64,000 bases of DNA from Tepidibacillus fermentans (lineage in GTDB: Bacteria > Bacillota > Bacilli > Tepidibacillales > Tepidibacillaceae): the NCBI RefSeq assembly GCF_004342885.1, contig NZ_SMAB01000003.1:111087-175086 (forward strand), given 5' to 3'. Position numbers and translations under genes: made by a program. The notes beneath the pieces were generated by a model. It worked only from the letters and a program-made list of their open reading frames with translations, ran no database searches and was not told where the DNA came from. How positions within the stretch are numbered: position 1 is the first letter of the stretch; every line of letters begins with the position of its first letter. Positions 8,238 through 16,569 of this stretch are shown piece by piece.

Positions 8238-8343
8238 GAAGATTGCTTCTTTATTTGCAATGGTAGCTAGAATTGAAACATCCGCCGCTAGCGTGTATTT
8301 TATCTATCAACCAGATCCACCCAAATCAAAAAAAGCCCATTAA
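8221..8343 (+). CDS. agrD: AgrD-like cyclic lactone autoinducer precursor (Ser ring residue)
   Basis: A 40-codon gene too short for routine ORF calling. The product opens with an amphipathic leader MKKLYKKIASLFAMVA, followed by RIETSAAS, the core SVYFIYQP and the charged recognition tail DPPKSKKAH. This matches cyclic-lactone autoinducer precursors of the kind (N/S)AC-V-W-F-F-x-QP. The ring-forming Cys is replaced by Ser24, predicting a lactone rather than a thiolactone; SVYFI is the likely five-residue ring. GAAAGGGGGG lies 6-10 nt before the ATG at 8221. It overlaps agrB by 17 nt and its stop codon falls in the loop of the terminator. Confidence 0.9.
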   Translation: MKKLYKKIASLFAMVARIETSAASVYFIYQPDPPKSKKAH

Positions 8344-8357
8344 TTTGGGCTTTTTTT
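8328..8357 (+). terminator. Terminator overlapping the end of agrD
   Basis: A perfect 12-bp stem AAAAAAAGCCCA / TGGGCTTTTTTT. The agrD stop codon TAA lies in the six-base loop, so the last three codons form the 5' arm. Confidence 0.88.
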
Positions 8358-8425
8358 CTCCATATTATAAGCAAAGGAACGTAGCAAATGTATTTAAATA
8401 AGTTAATCAATGTTTTTGAAAAAAA

Positions 8426-8446
8426 GAATGTTCTTCATCAACATCC
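8426..8446 (-). terminator. sigK terminator
   Basis: On the minus strand GGATGTT / AACATTC (one G-T pair) with a 7-nt loop is followed by seven T (8419-8425), eleven bases after the sigK stop. Confidence 0.75.
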
Positions 8447-8456
8447 TTTATAAATA

Positions 8457-9173
8457 TTAATCATTCTGTACTTTTTTTCGGCTTGCTCGGTAGAACTCAT
8501 TAAACAACTTCATCAATGCTCGTTTTTCGATCCTAGATACATAAGAACGTGAAATCCCTAATTCCTTTGCAATCTCTCGTTGCGTTCGTTCGTTTCCATC
8601 TACTAATCCAAACCGGCCAATCACCACTTCTTTTTCTCGATCATCTAGAATATGCAGATGATTGTAGATTTTACTCTTTTCTATCTTCAATTGAACTTCA
8701 TCCACAACAACATCTAAATCTGTTCCAAGTACATCAATTAAAGTGATTTCATTTCCTTCTTTATCCGTACCAATTGGATCATGAAGTGAAACATCTTTTC
8801 TTGATTTTTTTAGTGAGCGTAGATGCATTAATATTTCATTCTCAATGCAACGTGCGGCATAAGTTGCTAATTTTGTTCCTTTATTGGATTGATAGCTTTC
8901 AATTCCTTTAATTAGGCCAATGGTTCCAATTGAAATCAAATCTTCAGCATCTTCTCCCGTATTTTCAAATTTCTTCACAATATGGGCAACAAGTCGTAAG
9001 TTATGTTCAATCAATTTATTTCTTGCATTTTTATTGCCTTTTAATAATAGCTCAATCTGTTTTTCTTCTTCCTTTTCATCTAATGGTTGAGGAAAGGCAT
9101 TATTTTTGACATACGATACAAATAAGGAGAGTTCTTTAAACAATAACGCAAGAGCAGTAAAAATCCCCGGCAC
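8457..9173 (-). CDS. sigK: RNA polymerase sporulation sigma factor K, with pro-sequence
   Basis: Late mother-cell sigma factor, 238 aa, contiguous and not split by a skin-type element. Region 2 is nearly invariant ([38 protein letters not shown]) and region 4 reads [20 protein letters not shown]. The N-terminus [20 protein letters not shown] is the hydrophobic pro-sequence ahead of [11 protein letters not shown], where SpoIVFB is known to cleave in B. subtilis. This fixes the start at GTG 9173, which has AGGGGGTGA five bases upstream; the 19 extra codons of the longest frame are leader. It is convergent with agrD. A sigma-E/K-like promoter lies just upstream. Confidence 0.96.
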   Translation of the reverse strand: MPGIFTALALLFKELSLFVSYVKNNAFPQPLDEKEEEKQIELLLKGNKNARNKLIEHNLRLVAHIVKKFENTGEDAEDLISIGTIGLIKGIESYQSNKGTKLATYAARCIENEILMHLRSLKKSRKDVSLHDPIGTDKEGNEITLIDVLGTDLDVVVDEVQLKIEKSKIYNHLHILDDREKEVVIGRFGLVDGNERTQREIAKELGISRSYVSRIEKRALMKLFNEFYRASRKKVQND

Positions 9174-9211
9174 TTTGTCACCCCCTAGGCGTTTAAAGAA
9201 AAAACTATTAT

Positions 9212-9240
9212 ATTCTATGTAATAGGCCAACTTAATTGTG
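9212..9240 (-). promoter_or_regulatory. Sigma-E/sigma-K-like promoter of sigK
   Basis: On the minus strand CACAATT (9234-9240), a 14-nt spacer and CATAGAAT (9212-9219) resemble the sigma-E consensus (KMATATT-N14-CATACAHT). Both the spacing and the expected mother-cell control of sigK agree. Confidence 0.5.
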
Positions 9241-9294
9241 CCTGTACATTTTCAATTCAATAAAAAAAATATAGATGGGGGTTTTCCATTGGGA

Positions 9295-11109
9295 TTATTT
9301 TTTCTTGAGTGCCAATTCATCCATGAGCTCTAAAAATATTTTTTTTGCAATTCGTTCTTTTACTTGTTTTTCAAGCTCAGATAAACTTCGAGTATCTACA
9401 TTCTTAATTGCAACAGCAATCGCATAACGTGGTCTTTCCACTGGGCCATAACCAATAAACCAGCTATTGTACACACCTTTAACCGATGTTTCTGCTGTTC
9501 CTGATTTACCAGCTAAATCCCATCTTGCTTGATTGAGATATCGCCCTGTTCCTTCATCAACCACTTTCTCCATCATCTTTTTTAGTCTTTCATAAGACCG
9601 CTCATTTCCAATTAGCGATTCCCTTTTTTGTATTGGAAATTCAAAGTATTCTGTTTCGTTTTTGTAGATGACTTTCTCAACCAAACGCGGCTGATATACT
9701 TCGCCATGATGAAGAATCGTTACAATCAAATTGGCTGCAGCTAACGGTGAAATTCGTACATCTTGTTGACCGATTCCAGTTCGGAGAATGGAACCAAGGT
9801 CTTTTCTCTTCATTGGCTCATAAAAGACACGATTGGATTGCTCATTATCGATTTGTTTGAAGTTTTCTTGCTTAAAAAATTCATCTGTCCATCCTACGAT
9901 ACCAACTAAACCTAGCTTTTCAGCATATTCTTCGATTTTTTCTGGACCTAATCGTTTCGCCAATTCTCCAAATACGATATTACAAGATTCCGCAAATCCT
10001 TCCTCAAATGTAATTTCTCCATGGGCCTTAGAACAAGTGAATTGTTCGCTTCCGTAATCTCCAGAGCAAAAGAACTTCTCTCCTTCTTTTACCACACCTT
10101 CCTCCATCGCTGCTATTGCGATAAGGGTTTTGAAAATGGAACCTGGCTCGATCACTTGTACCGCTTTATTATTCCAATTCGTTGAATTCGGATCAACTTG
10201 ATTAAGATTAAAATCTGGAGCACTTGCCATCGCTAAGATATCTGCATTTTTAGTATCAAGAATGACTATGCTTCCCTCTTTCAAACCGCTTGCCTGTAGT
10301 TCCTTTTGCAGAATTTCCTCTGTTGCCTTTTGCATCTCTTTATCGATGGTGGTTACAAGTGACAGTGGGTAAAACTGATCCTCTTGGATTTGATATTTTG
10401 AAGCCAGACCATTTAATGGTTTGCCCTGATTATCGACAAAATAAGCGATCTTTGATTCTTTTGTTCCTTGAAGAATCTCTTGAAAGGTTTTTTGTAATCC
10501 TGAACGGCCAATCAAACTGTTTCTATTTAATAAACCTTCTTCGAGAGATTCATGATATTTTTCTTCAATTTCTTTCGGATCATTTGCTAAAAAACCGATC
10601 AAATGTTTAGCAACCATCTGCTCTTCATCCTGAAAATGATAATTGCTCACAATAATCCCCGGTATTTGTAAAGATTCGATTTCTTTTTGCTGGTAAGTGC
10701 TAACTGTAATCGGTTGGCCGTTTTGTTGTAAATAAGTTGGCCTTTTTAAACTTTTTAACTGTTTAACTAAAGACTGTTCATCTATTTGGAGGATTTTGGT
10801 TAACGCTTCGATCTTACTGCGTTCAATCGATTCTCTGATAAAAGGAAAAACAATAACCGTTTGCAGTTCTTTTTCACCTAAAAGTGAAATCCCATGCCGA
10901 TCATAAATGTTTCCTCGTCCACTTGATAAAACAAATGACTGTTGTCTTTGTTTCACAGAGTTTTCAATTAAGTTGATATGATGCTTGGAAAAGTCTTTCG
11001 TAGCAATGATTTGAATCCAGGCTAAACGCCCGATTACAATTCCAAAGAGGAATACGATGAGCAACATCACCCGAAACATTCTTTTTTTGCGGCTTTGTAT
11101 TATCGACAT
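9295..11109 (-). CDS. pbpI: Class B penicillin-binding protein, PbpI (PBP4b) type
   Basis: Peptidoglycan transpeptidase of 604 aa. It has an N-terminal membrane anchor (residues 10-32), a PBP dimerisation domain with GRGNIYDRHG, and a transpeptidase domain. Active-site motifs are Ser324-x-x-Lys327 (EPGSIFKT), Ser375-Cys-Asn377 and Lys535-Ser-Gly-Thr (GKSGTAET, the common KSG form). Its place beside sigK and downstream of udk matches pbpI (yrrR) of B. subtilis, a mother-cell PBP used in sporulation. greA and yrrS, found at this place in B. subtilis, are absent. A vegetative PBP2-like role cannot be excluded from sequence. Confidence 0.88.
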   Translation of the reverse strand: MSIIQSRKKRMFRVMLLIVFLFGIVIGRLAWIQIIATKDFSKHHINLIENSVKQRQQSFVLSSGRGNIYDRHGISLLGEKELQTVIVFPFIRESIERSKIEALTKILQIDEQSLVKQLKSLKRPTYLQQNGQPITVSTYQQKEIESLQIPGIIVSNYHFQDEEQMVAKHLIGFLANDPKEIEEKYHESLEEGLLNRNSLIGRSGLQKTFQEILQGTKESKIAYFVDNQGKPLNGLASKYQIQEDQFYPLSLVTTIDKEMQKATEEILQKELQASGLKEGSIVILDTKNADILAMASAPDFNLNQVDPNSTNWNNKAVQVIEPGSIFKTLIAIAAMEEGVVKEGEKFFCSGDYGSEQFTCSKAHGEITFEEGFAESCNIVFGELAKRLGPEKIEEYAEKLGLVGIVGWTDEFFKQENFKQIDNEQSNRVFYEPMKRKDLGSILRTGIGQQDVRISPLAAANLIVTILHHGEVYQPRLVEKVIYKNETEYFEFPIQKRESLIGNERSYERLKKMMEKVVDEGTGRYLNQARWDLAGKSGTAETSVKGVYNSWFIGYGPVERPRYAIAVAIKNVDTRSLSELEKQVKERIAKKIFLELMDELALKKK

Positions 11110-11180
11110 TTTCTTTCTCCCCTATAGATGTAAGGTAATACTATCATCGACAGATTTCAGGGGAGATAAACATAAAAAAA

Positions 11181-11207
11181 GTGAAGACTAGATCGATCTA
11201 GCTTCAC
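11181..11207 (-). terminator. udk terminator
   Basis: On the minus strand GTGAAG and CTTCAC enclose the self-complementary TAGATCGATCTA, followed by seven T. The 5' arm starts inside the last udk codons. Confidence 0.85.
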
Positions 11208-11826
11208 GTTCCGCAAGAATCGTTTTTATTTTTGTCACAAGTAAATCAATCGCGACTTTATTTTTTCCACCTTCAGGGATAATAATATCCGCATAACGTT
11301 TTGTTGGTTCGATGAATTGAAGATGCATAGGACGAACAACTGATAAATATTGATCGATGACAGACTCCATGGTTCTTCCTCTTTCACGGATATCTCTTAC
11401 TAATCGGCGAATAAAGCGTTCGTCTGCATCCGTATCAACAAAAATCTTAATATCCATTAAATCGCGTAACCGTTTATCTTCCAAAACAAGAATTCCTTCA
11501 ATGATAATGACTTCTTTTGGTAAGAGTTTAACCGTTTCTTTTTTACGGGTATGAACGGTGAAATCATAAATTGGTTTCTGAATCGGTTTATAGGCTAACA
11601 AACGATGAAGATGCTCAAGAAATAAGTCATTATCAAAAGCAAATGGATGATCGTAATTGGTTTTTACCCTTTGTTCAAAAGGCAAATGAGATTGATCTTT
11701 ATAATAGGAGTCTTGTTCGATCATGAGTACTTGTTGATCAGGGAAACTCTTTAAAATCCGCCTAGCGACTGTTGTTTTTCCTGATCCCGTTCCACCGGCT
11801 ACTCCGATTACAACGGGTCTTTGCAT
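11188..11826 (-). CDS. udk: Uridine kinase
   Basis: Phosphorylates uridine and cytidine to UMP and CMP with GTP or ATP in pyrimidine salvage. The 212-aa protein carries the P-loop GGTGSGKTT (residues 11-19), the substrate-binding DSYYKDQ and YDHPFAFD segments, and [22 protein letters not shown] typical of UDK. Length is normal. AGGAGAATTAAATT precedes the ATG. It is the last gene of the mltG/trmR/trhP/udk cluster and is closed by a terminator that overlaps its 3' end. The order trmR-trhP1-trhP2-udk is the one seen in B. subtilis. Confidence 0.96.
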   Translation of the reverse strand: MQRPVVIGVAGGTGSGKTTVARRILKSFPDQQVLMIEQDSYYKDQSHLPFEQRVKTNYDHPFAFDNDLFLEHLHRLLAYKPIQKPIYDFTVHTRKKETVKLLPKEVIIIEGILVLEDKRLRDLMDIKIFVDTDADERFIRRLVRDIRERGRTMESVIDQYLSVVRPMHLQFIEPTKRYADIIIPEGGKNKVAIDLLVTKIKTILAEREARSI

Positions 11827-11829
11827 AAT

Positions 11830-13116
11830 TTAATTCTCCTTCCGCATCATATCATAAGGATAAACAGGTTGGTCTACTTTGATTTTCACAATTTGTAGTG
11901 GGTGTCTCGCTGCGTCAAGTTCATTTCCTTCTTCATCCACAATTCGTTCAATCCGCTGAATAAATTTCGTATTTGGGCCGAAGAATTCAACTTCTTGTCC
12001 AACTTGGAAATTATTCCTTTGTTGAATTGTAGCTATACCTGTTTTTTCATCATAATTCAGGACAAGGCCTACAAAATCATACTTCCTTACTTTTGGTCCT
12101 TCTCCATAGATTTGATCCTCTTTATTTGGCATTCGATAATAAAAGGCCTTCGTCAATGGGCGATGACTTGCTTTTTCAATTTCATCTAACCATGCAGGGT
12201 TAAATCTATAATTCTTTGGATCTGTGACATAGGTATCAATGGCTTGACGATAAGCATTTACCACGGTTGCCACATAATGGACACTCTTCATTCTACCTTC
12301 TATTTTTAAAGAGTCAACCCCTACTTCAATCATATCTGGGATCGAATCGATCATACATAAATCCTTCGAACTCATCGTATAAGGATCATCTGTCTCTTGA
12401 AATAATGGAATTTCTTGTTTATCTTGAACATTTTCTTCTTCGATTATTCCATCTTCAAATAAATCATATTTCCAACGGCAAGATTGAGCACAACCTCCAC
12501 GGTTCGCATCACGACTGGTCATGTGATTAGATAGAACACAACGACCAGAGTAAGAGATACACATCGCACCGTGAATAAAGGCTTCAATTTCTATATCCAC
12601 ATGCTTTTTGATTTCACGAATTTCCCTTATCGAAACCTCACGGGCTAGCACGACTCTAGAGATTCCTTCTTCTTTCCAAAATTGAATCGACTGCCAATTG
12701 GTCGTAGACATCTGTGTACTTAAGTGGATTTCTATTTCAGGAACCAATTGTTTTGCTATTGTAATGATCGCTGGATCGGCAACAATAATCGCATCGATCC
12801 CAATTTTATATAATGTTTTCAGGTAATCTTCTAAACCATTTAGATCATCATTATGAGCAATAATATTGGTCGCAACAAATACTTTTGCTCCACGAGAATG
12901 AGCAAAATCCACACCCTTTTCCATATCTTCAAAAGTAAAATTACCTGCTTTTGCACGTAAGCCAAATTGTTGTCCACCGATATAAACCGCATCTGCACCG
13001 TATCGTACCGCGAATTCTAGTTTTTCTAAGTTACCTGCAGGTGCCAGTAATTCTGGTTTTCTGATAATTACCGGTTCAGGTTTTATGATTTCTTGTTCTC
13101 TTGAAATGATACTCAT
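11830..13116 (-). CDS. trhP2: Peptidase U32-like tRNA hydroxylation protein TrhP2 (YrrO)
   Basis: U32-family protein of about 428 aa, homologous to proteins shown to form 5-hydroxyuridine at tRNA position 34 from prephenate. The TIM-barrel half contains KPELLAPAGNLEKLEFAV and GADAVYIGGQQFGLRA. The Cys ligands lie in SGRCVLSNHM and GGCAQSCRW, with a further Cys in SSKDLCMIDSIPD. The C-terminal domain ends VDQPVYPYDMMRKE. The ATG at 13116 has AAGGTGGTGA upstream; the 29 extra codons of the longer frame would overlap trhP1. It acts with trhP1 and trmR in the same operon. Confidence 0.9.
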   Translation of the reverse strand: MSIISREQEIIKPEPVIIRKPELLAPAGNLEKLEFAVRYGADAVYIGGQQFGLRAKAGNFTFEDMEKGVDFAHSRGAKVFVATNIIAHNDDLNGLEDYLKTLYKIGIDAIIVADPAIITIAKQLVPEIEIHLSTQMSTTNWQSIQFWKEEGISRVVLAREVSIREIREIKKHVDIEIEAFIHGAMCISYSGRCVLSNHMTSRDANRGGCAQSCRWKYDLFEDGIIEEENVQDKQEIPLFQETDDPYTMSSKDLCMIDSIPDMIEVGVDSLKIEGRMKSVHYVATVVNAYRQAIDTYVTDPKNYRFNPAWLDEIEKASHRPLTKAFYYRMPNKEDQIYGEGPKVRKYDFVGLVLNYDEKTGIATIQQRNNFQVGQEVEFFGPNTKFIQRIERIVDEEGNELDAARHPLQIVKIKVDQPVYPYDMMRKEN

Positions 13117-13135
13117 GCTGTTCACCACCTTCGTT

Positions 13136-14056
13136 TTAATAATATTGTTCTTTAAAATAAAACCCAGTCCCAAGTGGGCGATTTTTCGGTTGTATCGCTT
13201 CAATATCTTTGGAAGATACAGTAACCTTGTTTCCAGTTACATATTGATCAATCGCTGTCCGATAATGTTGAACGACTTTTTCCAAATAGTTCGTTGATTT
13301 TAAAATTCCCTCAATTTTGAGACTATCAATCTCTGCATCTATTAATTTTCCAATATGATCAATCATGCAAATATCTTCCGCACTCATGATGTGTGTACCA
13401 TGAAGATCTTCAAAAACTGGATATTGTTCGTTAGGACGTTTATGCTCTCGTAAGAATAACCCTCGATCTTGGGAAGTATCCTTTTGTTCTTGACCTGTAA
13501 AATCAAGGTAGCTAGATACAAGTCCCCTTTTTGAATGAAAAATACACGTCATTCCGTGAACTTGAACCTGTACTTCAATATCAACATGTTGCTTAATATC
13601 AATCACTTCTTGAAGGGACAATTCCCTTGCAAGGATCGCTCTCGTTGCTCCTTTTTTCGCCCAGTAATTCACCGTTTGATAATTCGTGGACGTTGTCTCC
13701 GTATTCCAGTGCAGAGCAATTTGTGGAGCTACTTTTTTCGCGATCATAAGAACAGCAGGATCACCAAAAACGATCCCATCCACCTCAAATTGTGCTAATC
13801 GTTGAATATATTCTTCTAGCCCTACTAACATTTCATTATGAAATAGAGCATTCATCAGCACATAAATCTTCTTTTGATTTTGGTGGGCAATCTTGGTCGC
13901 CTCCCCAATCATCTCAAGGGTAAAATGGCCTGGCATACGTAGCCCATATTCTTTGCCCCCAATATGAAGAGCATCTGCACCTGAATCAAACAAACGCTGC
14001 ACTTCGTCTAGATCCTTTGCAGTAACTAATAATTCAGGCTTTTTCTTCGCTGACAT
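13136..14056 (-). CDS. trhP1: Peptidase U32-like tRNA hydroxylation protein TrhP1 (YrrN)
   Basis: Shorter U32 paralogue, 306 aa, corresponding to YrrN of B. subtilis. It shares the barrel motifs (PELLVTAKDLDEVQ, GADALHIGGKEYGLR) and AEDICMIDHIGKLIDAEIDS with TrhP2. The region matching the Cys-rich cluster of TrhP2 reads FHSKRGLVSSYLDFTGQEQ, so the CxxxC-type cysteines are missing. The C-terminal domain of TrhP2 is also absent. It probably works as a partner subunit of TrhP2 in ho5U34 formation (inference from pairing). It is separated by 2 nt from trmR. Confidence 0.88.
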   Translation of the reverse strand: MSAKKKPELLVTAKDLDEVQRLFDSGADALHIGGKEYGLRMPGHFTLEMIGEATKIAHQNQKKIYVLMNALFHNEMLVGLEEYIQRLAQFEVDGIVFGDPAVLMIAKKVAPQIALHWNTETTSTNYQTVNYWAKKGATRAILARELSLQEVIDIKQHVDIEVQVQVHGMTCIFHSKRGLVSSYLDFTGQEQKDTSQDRGLFLREHKRPNEQYPVFEDLHGTHIMSAEDICMIDHIGKLIDAEIDSLKIEGILKSTNYLEKVVQHYRTAIDQYVTGNKVTVSSKDIEAIQPKNRPLGTGFYFKEQYY

Positions 14057-14058
14057 GT

Positions 14059-14694
14059 CTATTCCTCCAATTTATAGGATATCGCTAGTCCATCACCAAT
14101 TGGAACAAACGATGTGAGTAGCTTTTTTTCATCTGCAAGTTCTTGATTGAAGCGATGAAGCTTTTTTAACATAGGTTTTGTTTGCACGATTTCTTCCTCA
14201 GCGATATATCCGCGAAAAAGAATATTATCAAACACAAAAATTCCTCCCACAGGTAATAACGGGAAGGCTAATTGAAGAAATTGTTTATACTTTCCTTTGG
14301 CGGCATCAATAAAAATAAATTCAGATTGAGGTAAGTGAGGAAGGATTTCGATCGCATCCCCTTCATACAAAATGATTTGCTTATCCAAGCCCGCGATTCT
14401 AAAATTTTCCTTTGCCCGAGCAATCATTGTCTCGTTACGCTCGATCGTATGAATCGTTGCATAGGGAGCTGATTTTGCCAAAAAGATCGTAGAAAAACCA
14501 ATAGCCGTACCCACTTCAATGATGTTTGAGGGACGAATCATATTTAATAAGACTTGAATCAGCTTCATACTTGGTACTTGAATAATTGGAATTTCTTCCT
14601 TTATTCCTTGTTGTTGCAATTCCTCAAGAAAGGAATCATCAAGGGGTAATAACTCGGTTATATATTGATCCACTTCTTCTTTAATAAAACCCAT
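14059..14694 (-). CDS. trmR: tRNA 5-hydroxyuridine methyltransferase TrmR (YrrM)
   Basis: SAM-dependent O-methyltransferase of about 211 aa with the COMT-like motif I IEVGTAIGFSTIFLAKSAP, the acidic IHTIERNE turn, the metal-site FIFIDAAKGKYKQF and the VFDNILFRG motif. Its B. subtilis counterpart YrrM converts ho5U34 of tRNA to mo5U, completing the pathway begun by the two adjacent trhP genes. I place the start at ATG 14694, which has GAGGTGA eight bases upstream. A GTG seven codons earlier has no ribosome binding site. It is the first gene of the trmR-trhP1-trhP2-udk unit. Confidence 0.92.
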   Translation of the reverse strand: MGFIKEEVDQYITELLPLDDSFLEELQQQGIKEEIPIIQVPSMKLIQVLLNMIRPSNIIEVGTAIGFSTIFLAKSAPYATIHTIERNETMIARAKENFRIAGLDKQIILYEGDAIEILPHLPQSEFIFIDAAKGKYKQFLQLAFPLLPVGGIFVFDNILFRGYIAEEEIVQTKPMLKKLHRFNQELADEKKLLTSFVPIGDGLAISYKLEE

Positions 14695-14766
14695 GTTCTG
14701 CTTCACCTCAATCACGACAAAAAATATTTTAACATATTCACAGTGTTAATTCATCTAATAAGACAA

Positions 14767-14792
14767 AGAAATTGGCATTTTCGCCAATTTCT
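14767..14792 (-). terminator. Hairpin after mltG
   Basis: On the minus strand AGAAATTGGC / GCCAATTTCT encloses a short loop. The following sequence, TTTGTCTTAT, is only moderately T-rich, so termination may be partial. Confidence 0.6.
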
Positions 14793-14824
14793 ATTAATCA
14801 AGCCTCTTCTTTCTCACTTTTAAC

Positions 14825-15880
14825 TTACCAATTCCCTTTTAAACTGAGCCGGGAATCGGAATCATACTTTTGGTGTTCAGCGAATGTTTTTGAAAAATAG
14901 TGTTCGCCAGAACCATCTTTTTTTGTGACAAAAAAGAAATAATCATGTTTTGCAGGAAAAATAGCAGCTTTGATTGCTTCTATGCCTGGGTTTGATATTG
15001 GCCCCGGTGGAAGCCCATCATTAATATATGTGTTGTAAGGGTTTTTGATTGCTAAATCGGCAAAAGTGAGTCGATCTTTTTGTTTTCCTAATACAAATTG
15101 AACAGTAGCACAGGATTGTAATTTCCATTTATTATTTAAACGATTATAAAAAACTCCTGAAACAATTGGTCTTTCCTTAGCGACACTCACTTCTCTTTCG
15201 ACAATCGAAGCCAAAGTAACTGCCTGATGGATACTCATTTTTTGATTTTGAAGAACTTTAGTCCATTCCGGTTTCCATTCTTTTTGAAATTGATGTAACA
15301 TCATATTGATAATTTCTTCTTCTGTTGCACCTTTTTTCACGACATAAGTATCTGGAAACAAATATCCCTCTAATCGATATTGAATGTTCGCATTATTCGG
15401 AATGGCTTTTATAAAATCATAGTTAAAATTACCTTCTTTTGCTAATTTCAAAAAATTCTCCTTATTTACAATTCCCTCTTTACTAAGCTTGTCTGCAATT
15501 TGCAGAATCGTATACCCTTCCGGAATTGTAAATCGTACCGTATCCAATACGACATTCCCTGATACAAATTGTTGAACGATTTCACTTATACTCATCTGTT
15601 TAGATAATTGATAGCTACCGGCTTGTAATTTTGAAGCGTCACCTTTATATTCTAAATATAGTTTAAATGCCCATTCACTCTTGATTAATTGATGTTCTTT
15701 CAGAATTGAAGCGATTTTTGTAGGTGTACTTCCTGGGGGAATTTCTATTTTTACCTTCTGTACAGCCGTCGAATCAACGGGTTGAAATTGTGAATAAACA
15801 TAACTAATGATGATTACAGCTAAAATTACGACAGTCCCAGAAATGGATAAGATCCATTTTCTCTTTTGGCTGAGATCCAT
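14825..15880 (-). CDS. mltG: Endolytic peptidoglycan transglycosylase MltG (YrrL)
   Basis: YceG/MltG family, 351 aa. It cleaves nascent glycan strands and helps set their length. A single N-terminal membrane helix (residues 9-29) is followed by a LysM-like region (IEIPPGSTPTKIASILKEH) and the catalytic domain. That domain has LASIVEREV, containing the conserved catalytic Glu, and the signature YNTYINDGLPPGPISNPG. The C-terminus DYFFFVTKKDGSGEHYFSKT is typical. GAGGGGAG precedes the ATG. It sits between the ruvX/DUF1292 genes and the trmR operon, as in B. subtilis. Confidence 0.95.
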   Translation of the reverse strand: MDLSQKRKWILSISGTVVILAVIIISYVYSQFQPVDSTAVQKVKIEIPPGSTPTKIASILKEHQLIKSEWAFKLYLEYKGDASKLQAGSYQLSKQMSISEIVQQFVSGNVVLDTVRFTIPEGYTILQIADKLSKEGIVNKENFLKLAKEGNFNYDFIKAIPNNANIQYRLEGYLFPDTYVVKKGATEEEIINMMLHQFQKEWKPEWTKVLQNQKMSIHQAVTLASIVEREVSVAKERPIVSGVFYNRLNNKWKLQSCATVQFVLGKQKDRLTFADLAIKNPYNTYINDGLPPGPISNPGIEAIKAAIFPAKHDYFFFVTKKDGSGEHYFSKTFAEHQKYDSDSRLSLKGNW

Positions 15881-15972
15881 GATTCTCCCCTCACCATCTT
15901 TTTTATCTCCTATATCGTTATTAAGTTAGCATAAATCGCCAAAAAAAACAATGAGAGAAGGAAATCCCTCTC

Positions 15973-16269
15973 TCATTCTCCATTTTGCATCGTCCATTCA
16001 TCGAATAACTCAACAACATCTTCCCATTCATCATCATCTTCAATAAATTCTAAGTCAAAATCTCCATTGTCTAATTTTACAACACGGAGAACTTCAATCT
16101 CTCCTTCTTCAGATTCGGAAGATTGAAAATAAGCATAATGTTTACCGTTAAAAACTAACTCTAGTAATAGTTGAAAAAGATATTCCTTTTCATTTTCATC
16201 AAATAGTGTGACTTCTGAGCCCAACTGTTCTTTTAACAAATGGACTTCTTTGATTTCTCTTTTCTGCAT
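15973..16269 (-). CDS. DUF1292 family protein
   Basis: Acidic 98-aa protein of the DUF1292 (YrzB-like) family. The family core is present as VTLFDENEKEYLFQLLLELVF, HYAYFQSSE and the Asp/Glu-rich end EFIEDDDEWEDVVELFDEW. The function is unknown. It lies 19 nt downstream of a second DUF1292 gene, with which it shares the same strand arrangement and a recognisable repeat of motifs, so the two are likely paralogues. AGGAGAG precedes the ATG. Confidence 0.85.
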   Translation of the reverse strand: MQKREIKEVHLLKEQLGSEVTLFDENEKEYLFQLLLELVFNGKHYAYFQSSESEEGEIEVLRVVKLDNGDFDLEFIEDDDEWEDVVELFDEWTMQNGE

Positions 16270-16288
16270 CGTTTGTCTCTCCTAAGGT

Positions 16289-16564
16289 TCATTGATTAAA
16301 TTCATAATCAAGCGTATTGAATACTTCCTCAACTAAATCCCACTCTTCCTCATCTTCTATGGGATAAAGCTTCATGTCTTGACCATCTTCTTCAAAACGA
16401 AATGCATAAACCTCTGCTTCTTCCTCATCTCCAGTAGTATCTGCTGGAGTAACAAGGATATAACGTTTATCCTCTACTTCAAACTCATAAATGATCTCAA
16501 ATTTTTCTTCATTTCCTTCATCGTCAGGAATAAAAAGAAATTCTCGTTCTTGTTCTTGACTCAT
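16289..16564 (-). CDS. yrzB: DUF1292 family protein YrzB-like
   Basis: Acidic 91-aa DUF1292 protein with FLFIPDDEGNEEKFEIIYEFEV, KRYILVTPADTTGDEEEAEVYAFRF and EDEEEWDLVEEVFNTL. This matches the YrzB position directly after ruvX in B. subtilis. The function is unknown. GAGGTGAT, which includes the ruvX stop codon, lies 4 nt before ATG 16564, so translation is coupled to ruvX. An earlier in-frame start three codons upstream lies on the Shine-Dalgarno and is unlikely. Confidence 0.88.
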   Translation of the reverse strand: MSQEQEREFLFIPDDEGNEEKFEIIYEFEVEDKRYILVTPADTTGDEEEAEVYAFRFEEDGQDMKLYPIEDEEEWDLVEEVFNTLDYEFNQ

Positions 16565-16569
16565 ATCGA

